Positions 27,206 to 36,178 of a stretch of 64,000 bases of DNA are shown here, in pieces. Origin of the DNA: Streptomyces sp. NBC_00483 (GTDB lineage: Bacteria > Actinomycetota > Actinomycetes > Streptomycetales > Streptomycetaceae); NCBI RefSeq assembly GCF_036013745.1, contig NZ_CP107880.1:5084001-5148000 (forward strand), given 5' to 3'. A program made the position numbers and the translations under genes. Position 1 is the stretch's first letter, and the number at the start of each line of letters is the position of its first letter. The notes beneath the pieces were generated by a model. That model worked only from the letters and a program-made list of their open reading frames with translations. It was not told where the DNA came from and did not search any database.

Positions 27206-28186
27206 TCAAGCAAGATCGCCCTTTTGGTCAACAGTGGGAGTATTGCCGGGGTTTGAGGTCAATGCGTCCAATGTCCTTGTCTGTACCTCTCGTTCGGCTG
27301 CCGCCGCGATGAAGGCAGAGACGTGCTCGGGGCCAACAAGCCTGCGCACGGCCCGCATTGTCTCCACCGGTATGGCGACGGATTGCTGCTCATCCGCCAC
27401 TTCGACCGCCGGTCCTTCGGCAAGGTGGCGATGGAGGTGCCGGGTGGCGAACATCCGCATTGCCCGGGCAAGTTCGGCGTCCACGGACTGCTGCGCGAGC
27501 GGCCGGAGTCGTCGTACGAGCGAGGCCGCTTCGGCCGCTTCCGTGTCCGTCGGCGGTTGCGGACCGAGATAGCGCGCGAAGACATGCTCGGTGGTGAACT
27601 CCAGGAAACGCGCCGCTATATGTTCGACGTGCCCCCTCAACTCCCGCAGATGACCGGAAATTGCGGACAGGGGGACGCCTGCCGCGTGCAACTCGGCGGC
27701 GACCGCCAGCTCTTGAGGGCTCGGTACGAGGAACTCGTCGTCCTTGCCCGGCACGCGTTCGAGCACACCGAGGTCGAGCGCGTCCCGCACGGCGGCCTCA
27801 TCGGGTTCGCCGCCGAACCTCTCGTCCAGCTCCGCGCGCGTGATGCGCCCCGCCCGCTCGTCCGTCCACGGGCCGTCCACCTCCGCGACCAGACCGAGCA
27901 CGCCGCCCAGACCGCGCCCCGCGTCCCAGGCCTCCAGCAGCTCCTTGATGGACGCCAGGGTGTAGCCGCGGTCCAACAGGTCGGCGATCTGGCGCAGCCT
28001 GGACAGATGCGTGTCCGTGTACACATTGGCCCGCCCGCGGCGCTCGGGCCGCGGCAGCAGCCCACGGTCCTGGTAGGCGCGGATCGTACGGACCGTGGCA
28101 CCGCTGTGGTGGGCCAGGTCCTCGATCCGGTACTCGGCGGCCGACTGCTCCGCCCTCTCCTGTGGTCCCGGGGCCTCGCTGCTCAC
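27206..28186 (-). CDS. MerR-family transcriptional regulator
   Basis: 326 residues from GTG 28184-28186. The N-terminal HTH (about 20-65: YRIEDLAHHSGATVRTIRAY, then GRANVYTDTHLSRLRQIADL) and linker helix are typical. The C-terminal 240 residues are helical with no recognised ligand domain and lack the Cys residues of metal-sensing MerR proteins. The GTGA overlap with the stop of the EphD-like gene shows translational coupling, so it probably regulates that operon. The C-terminal DNA lies next to the DnaA boxes. Confidence 0.9.
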   Translation of the reverse strand: MSSEAPGPQERAEQSAAEYRIEDLAHHSGATVRTIRAYQDRGLLPRPERRGRANVYTDTHLSRLRQIADLLDRGYTLASIKELLEAWDAGRGLGGVLGLVAEVDGPWTDERAGRITRAELDERFGGEPDEAAVRDALDLGVLERVPGKDDEFLVPSPQELAVAAELHAAGVPLSAISGHLRELRGHVEHIAARFLEFTTEHVFARYLGPQPPTDTEAAEAASLVRRLRPLAQQSVDAELARAMRMFATRHLHRHLAEGPAVEVADEQQSVAIPVETMRAVRRLVGPEHVSAFIAAAAEREVQTRTLDALTSNPGNTPTVDQKGDLA

Positions 28187-29973
28187 AGTGGCGGCTCCAT
28201 CCGTGCGACCGCGCGCAGGGCCTTGGGCGTGAAGCGGGACATGAGGTGGGCGCCGCGGGCCTCCGGGGTGACAGGGACGACCGCCTTGTTGTGCACGACG
28301 GCGCCCAGGATCGCCTCCGCGACCTTCTCCGGCGGGTAGTTGCGCAGGCCGTACAGGCGGGAGGACTTCTTCTGGCGGCGCTGCTCCTCCTCGGCGTCCA
28401 CCCCGGCGAAGCGGGCCGTCGCCGTGATGTTCGTGTTCACCAGGCCGGGGCAGATCGCGGAGACCCCGATGCCCTGCCCGGCCAGCTCGGCGCGCAGGCA
28501 CTCGCTGAGCATCAGGACGGCGGCCTTGGAGGTCGAGTACGCGGGGAGCGCCTTCGAGGGCTGGTACGCCGCCGCGGACGCGGTGTTCACGATGTGGCCG
28601 CCCTGCCCGCGCTCGGCCATCTGCTTGCCGAACAGGCGACAGCCGTGGATGACGCCCCACAGATTGACGTCGAGGACCTTCTTCCAGTCCTCCGGGGTGG
28701 TGTCGAAGAACGAGCCGGACAGGCCGATCCCCGCGTTGTTCACCAGGACGTCGACCACGCCGTACTCGGCGGCGACCTTCTCGGCGAGCTTCTCCATGGC
28801 CTGCTCGTCCGTGACGTCCACGGTCTCGCCCCACGCCTCGGGGGCGCCTATGAGCTGGGCCAGCTCGGCGGTCCGCGCGACGCTCTCTGCGTCCCGGTCG
28901 ACGGCGACCACGCGCGCGCCGGCCTCCGCGAAGGCGAACGCGGTGGCCCGGCCGATGCCGCTGCCCGCACCGGTCACCAGGACCAGCTGACCGGCGAACC
29001 GGTCCGCGTGCTTCCCGTCGGCCGCCGGGCGCTGCGCGGGCACTCCCGCCGCTTGCCCCTCGTGCGCGGTGACGAACTCGGTGATCCAGGCCGCGAGTTG
29101 GTCGGGGCGGGTGCGCGGAACCCAGTGCTTGGCGGGCAGGACGCGGCGCGTCAACTGCGGCGCCCACAGCTCCAGCTGGTCGTACAGCTTCGGCGACAGG
29201 AAGGCGTCCCCGAGCGGCGTGATGAGCTGCACGGGCGCGTGCGCGTACGCGTCCTCGCGCGGGCGGCGCAGTCGCGACCGTACGTTGTCCCGGTACAGCC
29301 AGGCTCCGCGGGCGGCGTCCGAGGGCAGCGACGACGTCGGGTAGTCGCCCGCAGGGACCCGCTCGACGCGCTCCAGGATCTTCGGCCAGCGCTTGCCGAG
29401 CGGACCGCGCCAGGCGAGCTCGGGAAGCACCGGCGTGTGCAGCATGTACACGTACCAGGACTTGGCGCCCTGGCCGAGCAGCTGGCCCACCTTGGCGGGC
29501 GTGGGCTTCTTCACGCGCTGCTTGATCCAGTGCCCGAAGTGGTCGAGGGACGGGCCCGACATCGACGTGAAGGACGCGATGCGGCCCTGCGTGCGCTTGA
29601 CCGTGACGAACTCCCACGACTGCACCGAACCCCAGTCGTGTCCCACCAGGTGCACGGGCCGGTCCGGGCTCACCGCGTCGACGACCGCCAGGAAGTCGTC
29701 CGTCAGCTTCTCCAGGGTGAAGCCGCCGCGCAGCGGCTGCGGCGCCGTCGACCCGCCGTGTCCGCGTACGTCGTAGAGCACCACATGGAAGTGATCAGCG
29801 AGGCGCGCGGCGACCTCCGACCACACCTCCTTGGAGTCCGGGTAGCCGTGCACGAGCACCACTGTCGGCCGCTCGGCCCCGCCGGGTTCCCCCAGCTCGA
29901 CGACGCACAGCTCGATACCGCCCGTGCGCACCCGGCGCTCGCGCGCGCCGTCGATCTTCATCAGGTCCGTCAT
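28183..29973 (-). CDS. EphD-like fusion: alpha/beta-hydrolase (epoxide hydrolase type) + short-chain dehydrogenase
   Basis: 596 residues from ATG 29971-29973 (TGATG overlap with the peptidase stop). The N-terminal alpha/beta hydrolase (about 15-300) has the oxyanion motif HGYPDSKEVW and the nucleophile elbow VGHDWGS, where Asp is the nucleophile as in epoxide hydrolases. The C-terminal SDR (about 325-595) has TGAGSGIG, NNAG and the catalytic YSTSK. This architecture is that of M. tuberculosis EphD (about 590 residues). It may open an epoxide and oxidise or reduce the product, or process lipid substrates. It lies in a three-gene coupled operon with an M24 peptidase and a MerR regulator. Confidence 0.92.
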   Translation of the reverse strand: MTDLMKIDGARERRVRTGGIELCVVELGEPGGAERPTVVLVHGYPDSKEVWSEVAARLADHFHVVLYDVRGHGGSTAPQPLRGGFTLEKLTDDFLAVVDAVSPDRPVHLVGHDWGSVQSWEFVTVKRTQGRIASFTSMSGPSLDHFGHWIKQRVKKPTPAKVGQLLGQGAKSWYVYMLHTPVLPELAWRGPLGKRWPKILERVERVPAGDYPTSSLPSDAARGAWLYRDNVRSRLRRPREDAYAHAPVQLITPLGDAFLSPKLYDQLELWAPQLTRRVLPAKHWVPRTRPDQLAAWITEFVTAHEGQAAGVPAQRPAADGKHADRFAGQLVLVTGAGSGIGRATAFAFAEAGARVVAVDRDAESVARTAELAQLIGAPEAWGETVDVTDEQAMEKLAEKVAAEYGVVDVLVNNAGIGLSGSFFDTTPEDWKKVLDVNLWGVIHGCRLFGKQMAERGQGGHIVNTASAAAYQPSKALPAYSTSKAAVLMLSECLRAELAGQGIGVSAICPGLVNTNITATARFAGVDAEEEQRRQKKSSRLYGLRNYPPEKVAEAILGAVVHNKAVVPVTPEARGAHLMSRFTPKALRAVARMEPPL

Positions 29974-30815
29974 CAGATGCCCTCCGCCCAGCGCCGCACG
30001 TGCGGCAGATCGTCGTCCAGCCAAAAGGCGCTCTCCTGCGGGTCCTTGGAGTCGGTGACCACGAGAAGCTCCTCGAACTTGGCGCCCGTGCCCCGGAATC
30101 CGAGGTGGGGTTCGACCGCCCACAGCCCCGGCTGCGGCGGGTGGTCGGAGAACTTGTACGGCGACCACAGCGGCGACCAGCCGTCCCTGTGCCCGTGCAG
30201 CGCGTCGCTCGCCAGGCCCTTCAGGGACTGGGTGCCGAAGCCGAACAGCGTGGCGTTGAACCGCCGCTCCTTGACCCGGTCGACCTTGTGCGCGATCACG
30301 CCGAAGGGATACGCCCGGTGCCGGTTCGCATAGCCCTGGCGGACCATCAACCGCTCCACGTCTTCGTAGATCTCCCGCAGTGAACGCCGCTCGCGCAGCT
30401 CGCGCAGGATCAGCTCGCGGTGCGCCTCGAGGTCCGAAAGCAGCTTGTCGTGCACGGGGTTGAGGCCGAGGCAGCCCGAGTAGCCGATGTCCGCGGTGTA
30501 CCCCTGGTGGACCGGCGCCATGTCGAGGATGAAGGGCATCCCCGCCTCCAGCTTCCGGTTCGTCGGGAAGAACTGCAGCGGTACGCGGAAGTTCGCGAAC
30601 GCCGTGCGGTCCCCGAACCAGGCGAAGGGCAGATGGAACCAGTCCCGCACCCCGCGCTCGCGCAGCCACTCCCGCTGCATCCGCGCCGCCTCGCGCTCCG
30701 TCACACCCGGCTTGAGCTGTGCCGCGACCGATTCCGCGCACTCGTACGCGAGCCTCTGTACTTCTCTGAACCCCCGCAGTTCCGCCGAGAGTTCACGTAC
30801 CACCGCTGAGGTCAT
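29973..30815 (-). CDS. M24-family metallopeptidase (Xaa-Pro dipeptidase-like)
   Basis: 280 residues from ATG 30813-30815 with GGTGG upstream; a longer frame to 30905 runs into the putative promoter. The pita-bread metal ligands are visible: D-X10-D in DMAPVHQGYTAD (about 100-111), a His in FGVIAHK (about 180), and Glu residues in AVEPHLGF and KFEELLVV. It lacks the N-terminal domain of aminopeptidase P and is short for prolidase. It may be a peptidase or a creatinase-fold enzyme on another substrate. It is first gene of the peptidase-EphD-MerR operon. Confidence 0.85.
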   Translation of the reverse strand: MTSAVVRELSAELRGFREVQRLAYECAESVAAQLKPGVTEREAARMQREWLRERGVRDWFHLPFAWFGDRTAFANFRVPLQFFPTNRKLEAGMPFILDMAPVHQGYTADIGYSGCLGLNPVHDKLLSDLEAHRELILRELRERRSLREIYEDVERLMVRQGYANRHRAYPFGVIAHKVDRVKERRFNATLFGFGTQSLKGLASDALHGHRDGWSPLWSPYKFSDHPPQPGLWAVEPHLGFRGTGAKFEELLVVTDSKDPQESAFWLDDDLPHVRRWAEGI

Positions 30816-30883
30816 GCCACCGTCCGTCCCGGTCGCGGCCGCCCCGATGCCGTGACCGGGTCGTCGCCGTACGCGTTCGTAAC

Positions 30884-30905
30884 TTGACACTGATGAATGT
30901 GACAA
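30884..30905 (-). promoter_or_regulatory. Imperfect dyad in the promoter region of the peptidase-ephD-merR operon
   Basis: TTGACAC (30884-30890) and GTGACAA (30899-30905) form a dyad TTG-N-CAC-N8-GTG-N-CAA about 70 bp upstream of the first gene. On the minus strand TTGTCA followed 17 nt later by TTACGA could be a promoter. MerR regulators often bind a dyad lying in the -35/-10 spacer, so this is a candidate operator; the assignment is inference. Confidence 0.35.
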
Positions 30906-31041
30906 TGCTTGGCGGCGACGTCAAGGGGCTTGCACGGGCTACTCAGGGTGGACCCCTAGGGATCCGTAATACTCAGGTCTTAGGCGAGGTCGACCCCACG
31001 GTCTGACGAATTGGTGTGGCCTGCGCCACTACGGTCGAACC

Positions 31042-32067
31042 GTGACTGTGATCGCGACCGAAAGCCTGAGCAAGCGGTTCCCCAAGGTGACCGCCCTTGA
31101 CCGGCTGACCATGGACATCGGGCCCGGTGTGACCGGACTCGTCGGATCCAATGGAGCCGGCAAGTCCACCATGATCAAGATTCTGCTTGGTCTGTCCCCC
31201 GCGACGGAGGGCCGAGCCGAAGTGCTCGGGCTCGACGTCGCGGACCCCTCATCGGGTCCCAAGATCCGTGAGCGCGTCGGCTACATGCCGGAGCACGACT
31301 GCCTGCCGCCGGACGTCTCGGCGACCGAGTTCGTCGTCCACATGGCGCGCATGTCGGGCCTGCCGCCCACGGCAGCCCGCGAGCGCACCGCGGACACCCT
31401 GCGCCACGTCGGCCTGTACGAGGAGCGCTACCGCCCCATCGGCGGTTACTCGACGGGCATGAAGCAGCGCGTGAAGCTGGCCCAGGCGCTGGTGCACGAC
31501 CCGCAGCTGGTGTTCCTTGACGAGCCGACGAACGGCCTGGACCCGGTCGGCCGTGACGACATGCTCGGCCTGATCCGGCGCGTGCACGCCGACTTCGGCA
31601 TCTCGGTCCTCGTCACCTCGCACCTGCTCGGCGAGCTCGAGCGCACCTGCGACCACGTCGTCATCATCGACGGCGGCAAGCTGCTGCGCTCCAGCTCCAC
31701 CACGGACTTCACGCAGGCCACGGCGACGCTGGCGATCGAGGTCACCGACAGCGACGAACACCCGGACGGGACAAAGGCGTTGCGCGAGGCGTTCGCGCAG
31801 CGCGGCATCGAGACCAGCGCCGGCGGTGAGCTGCCCGGCGCCGGGCACACCGTCCTCATCACGGCGCAGGGCGAGGAGACGTACGACGTCGTGCGCGACA
31901 TCGTCGCGGACCTCGGCCTCGGCCTGATCCGCATGGAACAGCGCAGGCACCAGATCGCGGAGGTCTTCCGCCCCGAGGCCGAGGCGCAGCAGGAGCAGGG
32001 CTCCGAGCGCGCGGCGGCCTGGGCGGCCACCGCCGCATCGCAGCAGACGGGAGGCGCGGCGCGATGA
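31042..32067 (+). CDS. ABC transporter ATP-binding protein (first of two)
   Basis: 341 residues. It has Walker A GSNGAGKST (about 36-44), a variant signature YSTGMKQRVKLAQAL and Walker B LVFLDEPTNGLDP, then the H-loop TSHLLGELE. Residues after about 230 form an extra regulatory-type domain and an Ala/Gln-rich tail. The family exports drugs, lantibiotics or lipids with separate permeases. It starts at GTG 31042; no Shine-Dalgarno is visible, so the message may be leaderless. ATGA overlap with the permease. Confidence 0.9.
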   Translation: MTVIATESLSKRFPKVTALDRLTMDIGPGVTGLVGSNGAGKSTMIKILLGLSPATEGRAEVLGLDVADPSSGPKIRERVGYMPEHDCLPPDVSATEFVVHMARMSGLPPTAARERTADTLRHVGLYEERYRPIGGYSTGMKQRVKLAQALVHDPQLVFLDEPTNGLDPVGRDDMLGLIRRVHADFGISVLVTSHLLGELERTCDHVVIIDGGKLLRSSSTTDFTQATATLAIEVTDSDEHPDGTKALREAFAQRGIETSAGGELPGAGHTVLITAQGEETYDVVRDIVADLGLGLIRMEQRRHQIAEVFRPEAEAQQEQGSERAAAWAATAASQQTGGAAR

Positions 32068-32966
32068 CCACCGAGCCCATGCCGACGGACCGCGCGTCCA
32101 CCCAGATCCACAACATCGGCTACCGCCATTACGACGGCCCCCGCCTGGGCCGCGCGTACTCGCGCCGCTCGCTCTTCTCACAGAGCCTGCGCGCTGCCTA
32201 CGGACTCGGCCGCTCGGCCAAGTCCAAGGTGCTGCCGATGCTGCTCTTCGTCGTGATGTGCGTCCCGGCGCTGATCATGGTCGCGGTGGCCGTCGCCACG
32301 AAGGCCAACGACCTGCCCGTCGCCTACACGCGCTACGCGGTCATCCTCCAGGCGGTGATCGGCCTCTACGTGGCGTCCGCCGCGCCGAACGCCGTCTCCC
32401 TGGACCTGCGCTTCAAGTCGATCCCGCTCTACTTCTCCCGCCCCATCGAGCGCGTCGACTACGTAGTAGCGAAGTTCGCCGCCATGGCGTCGGCCCTGTT
32501 CATCCTCACGGCCGCGCCGCTGATCGTGCTCTACGTAGGCTCTCTGCTCGCCAAGCTGGACTTCACGGAGCAGACCAAGGGATTCGCCCAAGGACTGGTA
32601 TCCGTGGCGCTGTTGTCGCTGCTCTTCGCCGGGATCGGACTCGTCGTCTCCGCCGTCACCCCGCGCCGCGGGTTCGGCATCGCCGCCGTCATCGCCGTCC
32701 TGACGATCACCTACGGCGCGGTGTCCACGGTCCAGGCGATCGCCGACGCCCAGGACAACGCCGGGGCGGTGACCTGGCTCGGCCTCTTCTCACCGATCAC
32801 GCTCATCGACGGAGTGGGGACCGCGTTCCTCGGAGCGAGCTCGTCCTTCCCCGGGGCACACGGACCCTCGACCGGCCAGGGACTCGTCTATCTGCTCATC
32901 GTCCTCGGGCTCATCGCCGGCTCCTACGGGCTGCTGATGCGCCGCTACCGGAAGGTCGGACTGTGA
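32064..32966 (+). CDS. ABC transporter permease (ABC-2 type)
   Basis: 300 residues, six hydrophobic segments: about 55-78, 90-112, 135-160, 175-200, 205-225 and 270-290. A cytoplasmic N-terminus contains IHNIGYRHYDGPRLGR, a motif seen in this ABC-2 family. Coupled by ATGA to the first ATPase and by GTGA to the second. Confidence 0.88.
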   Translation: MTTEPMPTDRASTQIHNIGYRHYDGPRLGRAYSRRSLFSQSLRAAYGLGRSAKSKVLPMLLFVVMCVPALIMVAVAVATKANDLPVAYTRYAVILQAVIGLYVASAAPNAVSLDLRFKSIPLYFSRPIERVDYVVAKFAAMASALFILTAAPLIVLYVGSLLAKLDFTEQTKGFAQGLVSVALLSLLFAGIGLVVSAVTPRRGFGIAAVIAVLTITYGAVSTVQAIADAQDNAGAVTWLGLFSPITLIDGVGTAFLGASSSFPGAHGPSTGQGLVYLLIVLGLIAGSYGLLMRRYRKVGL

Positions 32967-33874
32967 CCACGATCAACATCGACCACGTCTCGCGCTGGTT
33001 CGGCAATGTCGTCGCGGTCAACGACGTCACGATGAACATCGCCCCCGGAGTGACCGGCCTGCTGGGGCCGAACGGCGCGGGCAAGTCCACGCTCATCAAC
33101 ATGATGGGCGGCTTCCTCGCCCCCTCGAACGGATCGGTGACCCTCGACGGACAGCCGATCTGGCGCAACGAACAGATCTACCGCCACATCGGCATCGTCC
33201 CCGAGCGCGAGGGGATGTACGACTTCCTCACGGGACGCGAATTCGTCGTCGCCAACGCCGAGTTGCACGGCCTCGGCAAGAAGGCTGCCCAGGAGGCGCT
33301 GGCCACGGTCGAGATGGAGTACGCGCAGGACCGCAAGATCTCGACGTACTCCAAGGGCATGCGGCAGCGCGTGAAGATGGCTTCCGCGCTCGTCCACACG
33401 CCGTCGGTGCTGCTGCTCGACGAGCCGTTCAACGGCATGGACCCGCGCCAGCGCATGCAGCTCATGGAGTTGCTGCGGCGCATGGGGGACGAGGGCCGCA
33501 CCGTCCTGTTCTCCTCGCACATCCTCGAAGAGGTCGAGCAACTGGCCTCCCACATCGAGGTGGTCGTCGCGGGCCGGCACGCCGCGAGCGGCGACTTCCG
33601 CAAGATCCGCCGCCTGATGACCGACCGTCCGCACCGCTATCTGATCCGCTCCAGCGACGACCGGGCGCTGGCCGCCGTACTGATCGCGGACCCGTCGACG
33701 GCGGGCATCGAGGTCGACCTGAAGGAGGGCGCGCTGCACGTCCAGGCCGTCGACTTCGGCCGGTTCACGACGCTGCTCCCGAAGGTCGCGCAGGCGCACG
33801 GCATCCGGCTGCTCACGGTCTCGCCGTCCGACGAGTCCCTCGAGTCCGTCTTCTCGTATCTGGTCGCGGCGTAG
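32963..33874 (+). CDS. ABC transporter ATP-binding protein (second)
   Basis: 303 residues from GTG 32963, in a GTGA overlap with the permease stop. It has Walker A GPNGAGKST (about 34-42), the signature-like YSKGMRQRVKMASAL, Walker B VLLLDEPFNGMDP and H-loop SSHILEE. Its N-terminal motif resembles the first ATPase, suggesting an old duplication within the operon. The two ATPases may pair with each other or each serve one permease. Confidence 0.9.
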   Translation: MTTINIDHVSRWFGNVVAVNDVTMNIAPGVTGLLGPNGAGKSTLINMMGGFLAPSNGSVTLDGQPIWRNEQIYRHIGIVPEREGMYDFLTGREFVVANAELHGLGKKAAQEALATVEMEYAQDRKISTYSKGMRQRVKMASALVHTPSVLLLDEPFNGMDPRQRMQLMELLRRMGDEGRTVLFSSHILEEVEQLASHIEVVVAGRHAASGDFRKIRRLMTDRPHRYLIRSSDDRALAAVLIADPSTAGIEVDLKEGALHVQAVDFGRFTTLLPKVAQAHGIRLLTVSPSDESLESVFSYLVAA

Positions 33875-33883
33875 GAGGCCCTG

Positions 33884-34603
33884 ATGTACGACCCCACTGT
33901 CGCCCGACTCACCTACCGGGCCCTGCTCGGCAGGCGCCGGGCCCTCATTCTCTTCGCGCTGCCCGTGCTGCTGATCGTGATCGCCGCGCTCGTGCGCGGG
34001 CTCACGGGGGCAGACGACCAGACCGCGTCCGACCTCCTCGGCGGCTTCGCGCTCGCCACGATGGTGCCGCTGATCGGTGTCATCGCGGGGACCGGAGCCA
34101 TCGGCCCGGAGATCGACGACGGCTCCGTGGTCTACCTGCTCTCGAAGCCGCTCAAGCGGCCCACGATCATCTTCACCAAGCTCATCGTGGCGATCGGCGT
34201 GACCATGGTGTTCTCCGCCGTCCCGACGCTCATCGCGGGCCTCATCCTGAACGGGAACGGGCAGCAGATCGCCGTCGCCTACACGATCGCGGCTCTCGTC
34301 GCCTCCATCGCGTACGCGGCGATCTTCCTGCTGCTCGGAACGGTCACCCGGCACGCGGTCGTCTTCGGCCTCGTCTACGCCCTCGTATGGGAGGCCCTGT
34401 TCGGGTCCCTGGTCTCCGGGGCGCGCACGCTCAGCGTGCAGCAGTGGTCGCTCGCGGTCGCCCAGAAGGTGGCCGGCGGCGACCTCGTCACCTCGGACGT
34501 GGGGCTGCCGCTCGCGACGGTGCTCCTGGTGGTGGTGACGGTTCTGGCGACCTGGTACGCCGGGCAGAAGCTGCGGACCCTGAAGCTGGCCGGTGAGGAG
34601 TAG
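33884..34603 (+). CDS. ABC transporter permease (second)
   Basis: 239 residues with six hydrophobic segments; the stretch GPEIDDGSVVYLLSKPLKRP (about 73-92) is typical of ABC-2 permeases. Nine bp after the second ATPase. This closes the operon, which ends at a perfect 14-bp hairpin. The substrate is unknown. Confidence 0.88.
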   Translation: MYDPTVARLTYRALLGRRRALILFALPVLLIVIAALVRGLTGADDQTASDLLGGFALATMVPLIGVIAGTGAIGPEIDDGSVVYLLSKPLKRPTIIFTKLIVAIGVTMVFSAVPTLIAGLILNGNGQQIAVAYTIAALVASIAYAAIFLLLGTVTRHAVVFGLVYALVWEALFGSLVSGARTLSVQQWSLAVAQKVAGGDLVTSDVGLPLATVLLVVVTVLATWYAGQKLRTLKLAGEE

Positions 34604-34649
34604 GACCCGGCCGCCGCACGGGCTCCGGGTCGGTTCTTGATGCCGATTT

Positions 34650-34681
34650 CACCCTCCCACCAGGACACTGGTGGGAGGGTG
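34650..34681 (+). terminator. Terminator of the ABC transporter operon
   Basis: CACCCTCCCACCAG pairs perfectly with CTGGTGGGAGGGTG around a GACA loop (14 bp). Confidence 0.9.
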
Positions 34682-34733
34682 CGCCGTTCGGCAGGCGCCC
34701 CGATGAAGACCCGGAGTACCCGGAGGACCCGCG

Positions 34734-34976
34734 ATGGCACACGAACCGAACCGCGAGGGGGACCGGCCCGGTCAGGGCGACGACACCTGGGACGACGTCG
34801 TCCTGGACACCGACTTCATACGTGCCGCCGAGACGACCGAACCGTCGGCGCGGGCCCGCATGCTCGCCGAGCGGTGGCGAAAGGGTGGGCCCGAGCCCCA
34901 GCCGTGGCGCTCGGACGAGCCGCCCGCGGGGTGGTTCTTCAGCAAGGCGCGGCGGCGCAGGCGGCGCCGCCGGTGA
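34734..34976 (+). CDS. Small hypothetical protein with Arg-rich C-terminus
   Basis: 80 residues. It has an acidic N-terminal half (DDTWDDVVLDTDFIRAAE), then ARARMLAERWRK and a C-terminus ending in eight arginines after WFFSKARR. It is charge-polarised and probably cytoplasmic and nucleic-acid or membrane associating, but no function is known. The codon pattern is good. Its 3' end overlaps a possible small gene on the other strand by 38 bp. Confidence 0.65.
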   Translation: MAHEPNREGDRPGQGDDTWDDVVLDTDFIRAAETTEPSARARMLAERWRKGGPEPQPWRSDEPPAGWFFSKARRRRRRRR

Positions 34977-35150
34977 GCCGGTGGGCGTCGGCGATGAATT
35001 CGGTGGCGTCGAACTCCGCCGCGCGGCACAGTAGTTGTGTCAGTGCGCCGACCGTGGCGCTCAAGGACCGGGAGAGGAGCGCGGCGATGTCCTTCAACGG
35101 TCCGTCGAGCTCCCGGCAGGGCGGCCCGAGGCAGGCTCCGGAGTAGTCAT
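34939..35150 (-). pseudogene. Possible small gene split by a frameshift (or a coupled uORF plus small ORF)
   Basis: ATG 35148-35150 has GGAG four bases upstream and begins an 18-codon frame (MTTPEPASGRPAGSSTDR), which stops at TGA 35094-35096. Overlapping that stop, TTG 35095-35097 opens a 52-codon frame beginning MKDIAALLSRSLSATVGAL and ending at 34939. One extra base at the junction would join them into a protein of about 70 residues. The downstream part has GC-rich third positions and an amphipathic helical look. It could be a frameshifted gene, a sequencing error, or a leader ORF coupled to a TTG start. Confidence 0.4.
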
Positions 35151-35242
35151 TGCACTCCGTCGAGCCGCGCCCAGGGTGTCGCCCGGGGCGGCCGCTTCGA
35201 GCGCGTGTCCTTCTTCCGTGACACGCGGGCCGCCCACCCTTT

Positions 35243-35287
35243 GCATCGAGGGCCGACCCCGGTACAGCCGGGGCCGGCCCTCGATGC
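35243..35287. terminator. Long hairpin before the second HAD gene's 3' end
   Basis: GCATCGAGGGCC (35243-35254) pairs with GGCCCTCGATGC (35276-35287), with an inner CCCCGG/CCGGGG stem. It lies 16 bp past the stop of the leftward HAD gene and is its probable terminator. Confidence 0.85.
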
Positions 35288-35302
35288 GACATCACAAACC
35301 GC

Positions 35303-36127
35303 TCAGCCGAGCAACCGCTCCAGCACCACCGCGATGCCATCGTCCTCGTTCGACGACGTCACCTCGTTGGCCACCGTCTTGAGCTCCTCGTGGGCGTTCG
35401 ACATGGCCACGCCGTGGGACGCCCAGCCGAACATCGGGATGTCGTTGGGCATGTCGCCGAAGGCGATCGTGTCAACGGCCTTCGCGCCCAGGCGGCGGGC
35501 CGCAAGGGAGAGCCCCGTGGCCTTGGAGAGGCCGAGCGGGAGCAGCTCCACGATGCCCTCGCCCGCCATCGTGACCCCCACCAGGCCGCCGGCGACGGTA
35601 CGCGCGACCTCCGCCAGCTGGTCGTCGGTCAGGCCCGGATGCTGGACGTACACCTTGTTGAGCGGCTGTGCCCACAGCTCCGCGAGCTCCGTGAACGGGA
35701 CGACCGGGAGCGGGCCCTCCTGCACCTCGTAGCCGGGGCCGACGATGACCTCGCCCTCGAGGCCGTCGCGGCTCGCGGCGAGCGCCAGCGGGCCGAGCTC
35801 GGCCTCGATCTTGGCGAGCGCGAGCCCCGCCAGCTGTCGGTCGAGCGTCACCGAGGTGAGCAGCCGGTGCTCCCCCGCGTGGTAGACCTGCGCGCCCTGG
35901 CCGCACACCGCGAGCCCCTCGTAGCCGAGGTCGTCGAGGATGTGGCGGGTCCAGGGCACGGCCCTGCCGGTCACGATGATGTGCGCGGCGCCCGCCGCGG
36001 TGGCCGCGGTGAGCGCGTCACGCGTGCGCTCGGAGACCGTGTCGTCGGAACGCAGCAGCGTTCCGTCGAGATCGGTCGCCACGAGCTTGTACGGAAAGGC
36101 AGGGGCGAGGGGAGCGGGGTGGCTCAC
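35303..36127 (-). CDS. Cof-type HAD-superfamily phosphatase (second)
   Basis: 274 residues from GTG 36125-36127. Motif I is [15 protein letters not shown] (Asp nucleophile about 17), motif II HIIVTGRAVPWT, motif III around LSKATGLSLAA and motif IV AFGDMPNDIPMFGW. It is similar in all parts to the HAD gene at 24489-25379, probably a paralogue. It probably acts on a small phosphorylated metabolite. It lies directly downstream of serS (about 50 bp) and may be cotranscribed with it. Confidence 0.9.
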   Translation of the reverse strand: MSHPAPLAPAFPYKLVATDLDGTLLRSDDTVSERTRDALTAATAAGAAHIIVTGRAVPWTRHILDDLGYEGLAVCGQGAQVYHAGEHRLLTSVTLDRQLAGLALAKIEAELGPLALAASRDGLEGEVIVGPGYEVQEGPLPVVPFTELAELWAQPLNKVYVQHPGLTDDQLAEVARTVAGGLVGVTMAGEGIVELLPLGLSKATGLSLAARRLGAKAVDTIAFGDMPNDIPMFGWASHGVAMSNAHEELKTVANEVTSSNEDDGIAVVLERLLG

Positions 36128-36178
36128 TTGGCGTTCGGCTCCAGGCTGGGCAGGCTGCGCAGGCCGGTCAGGCTGCGA

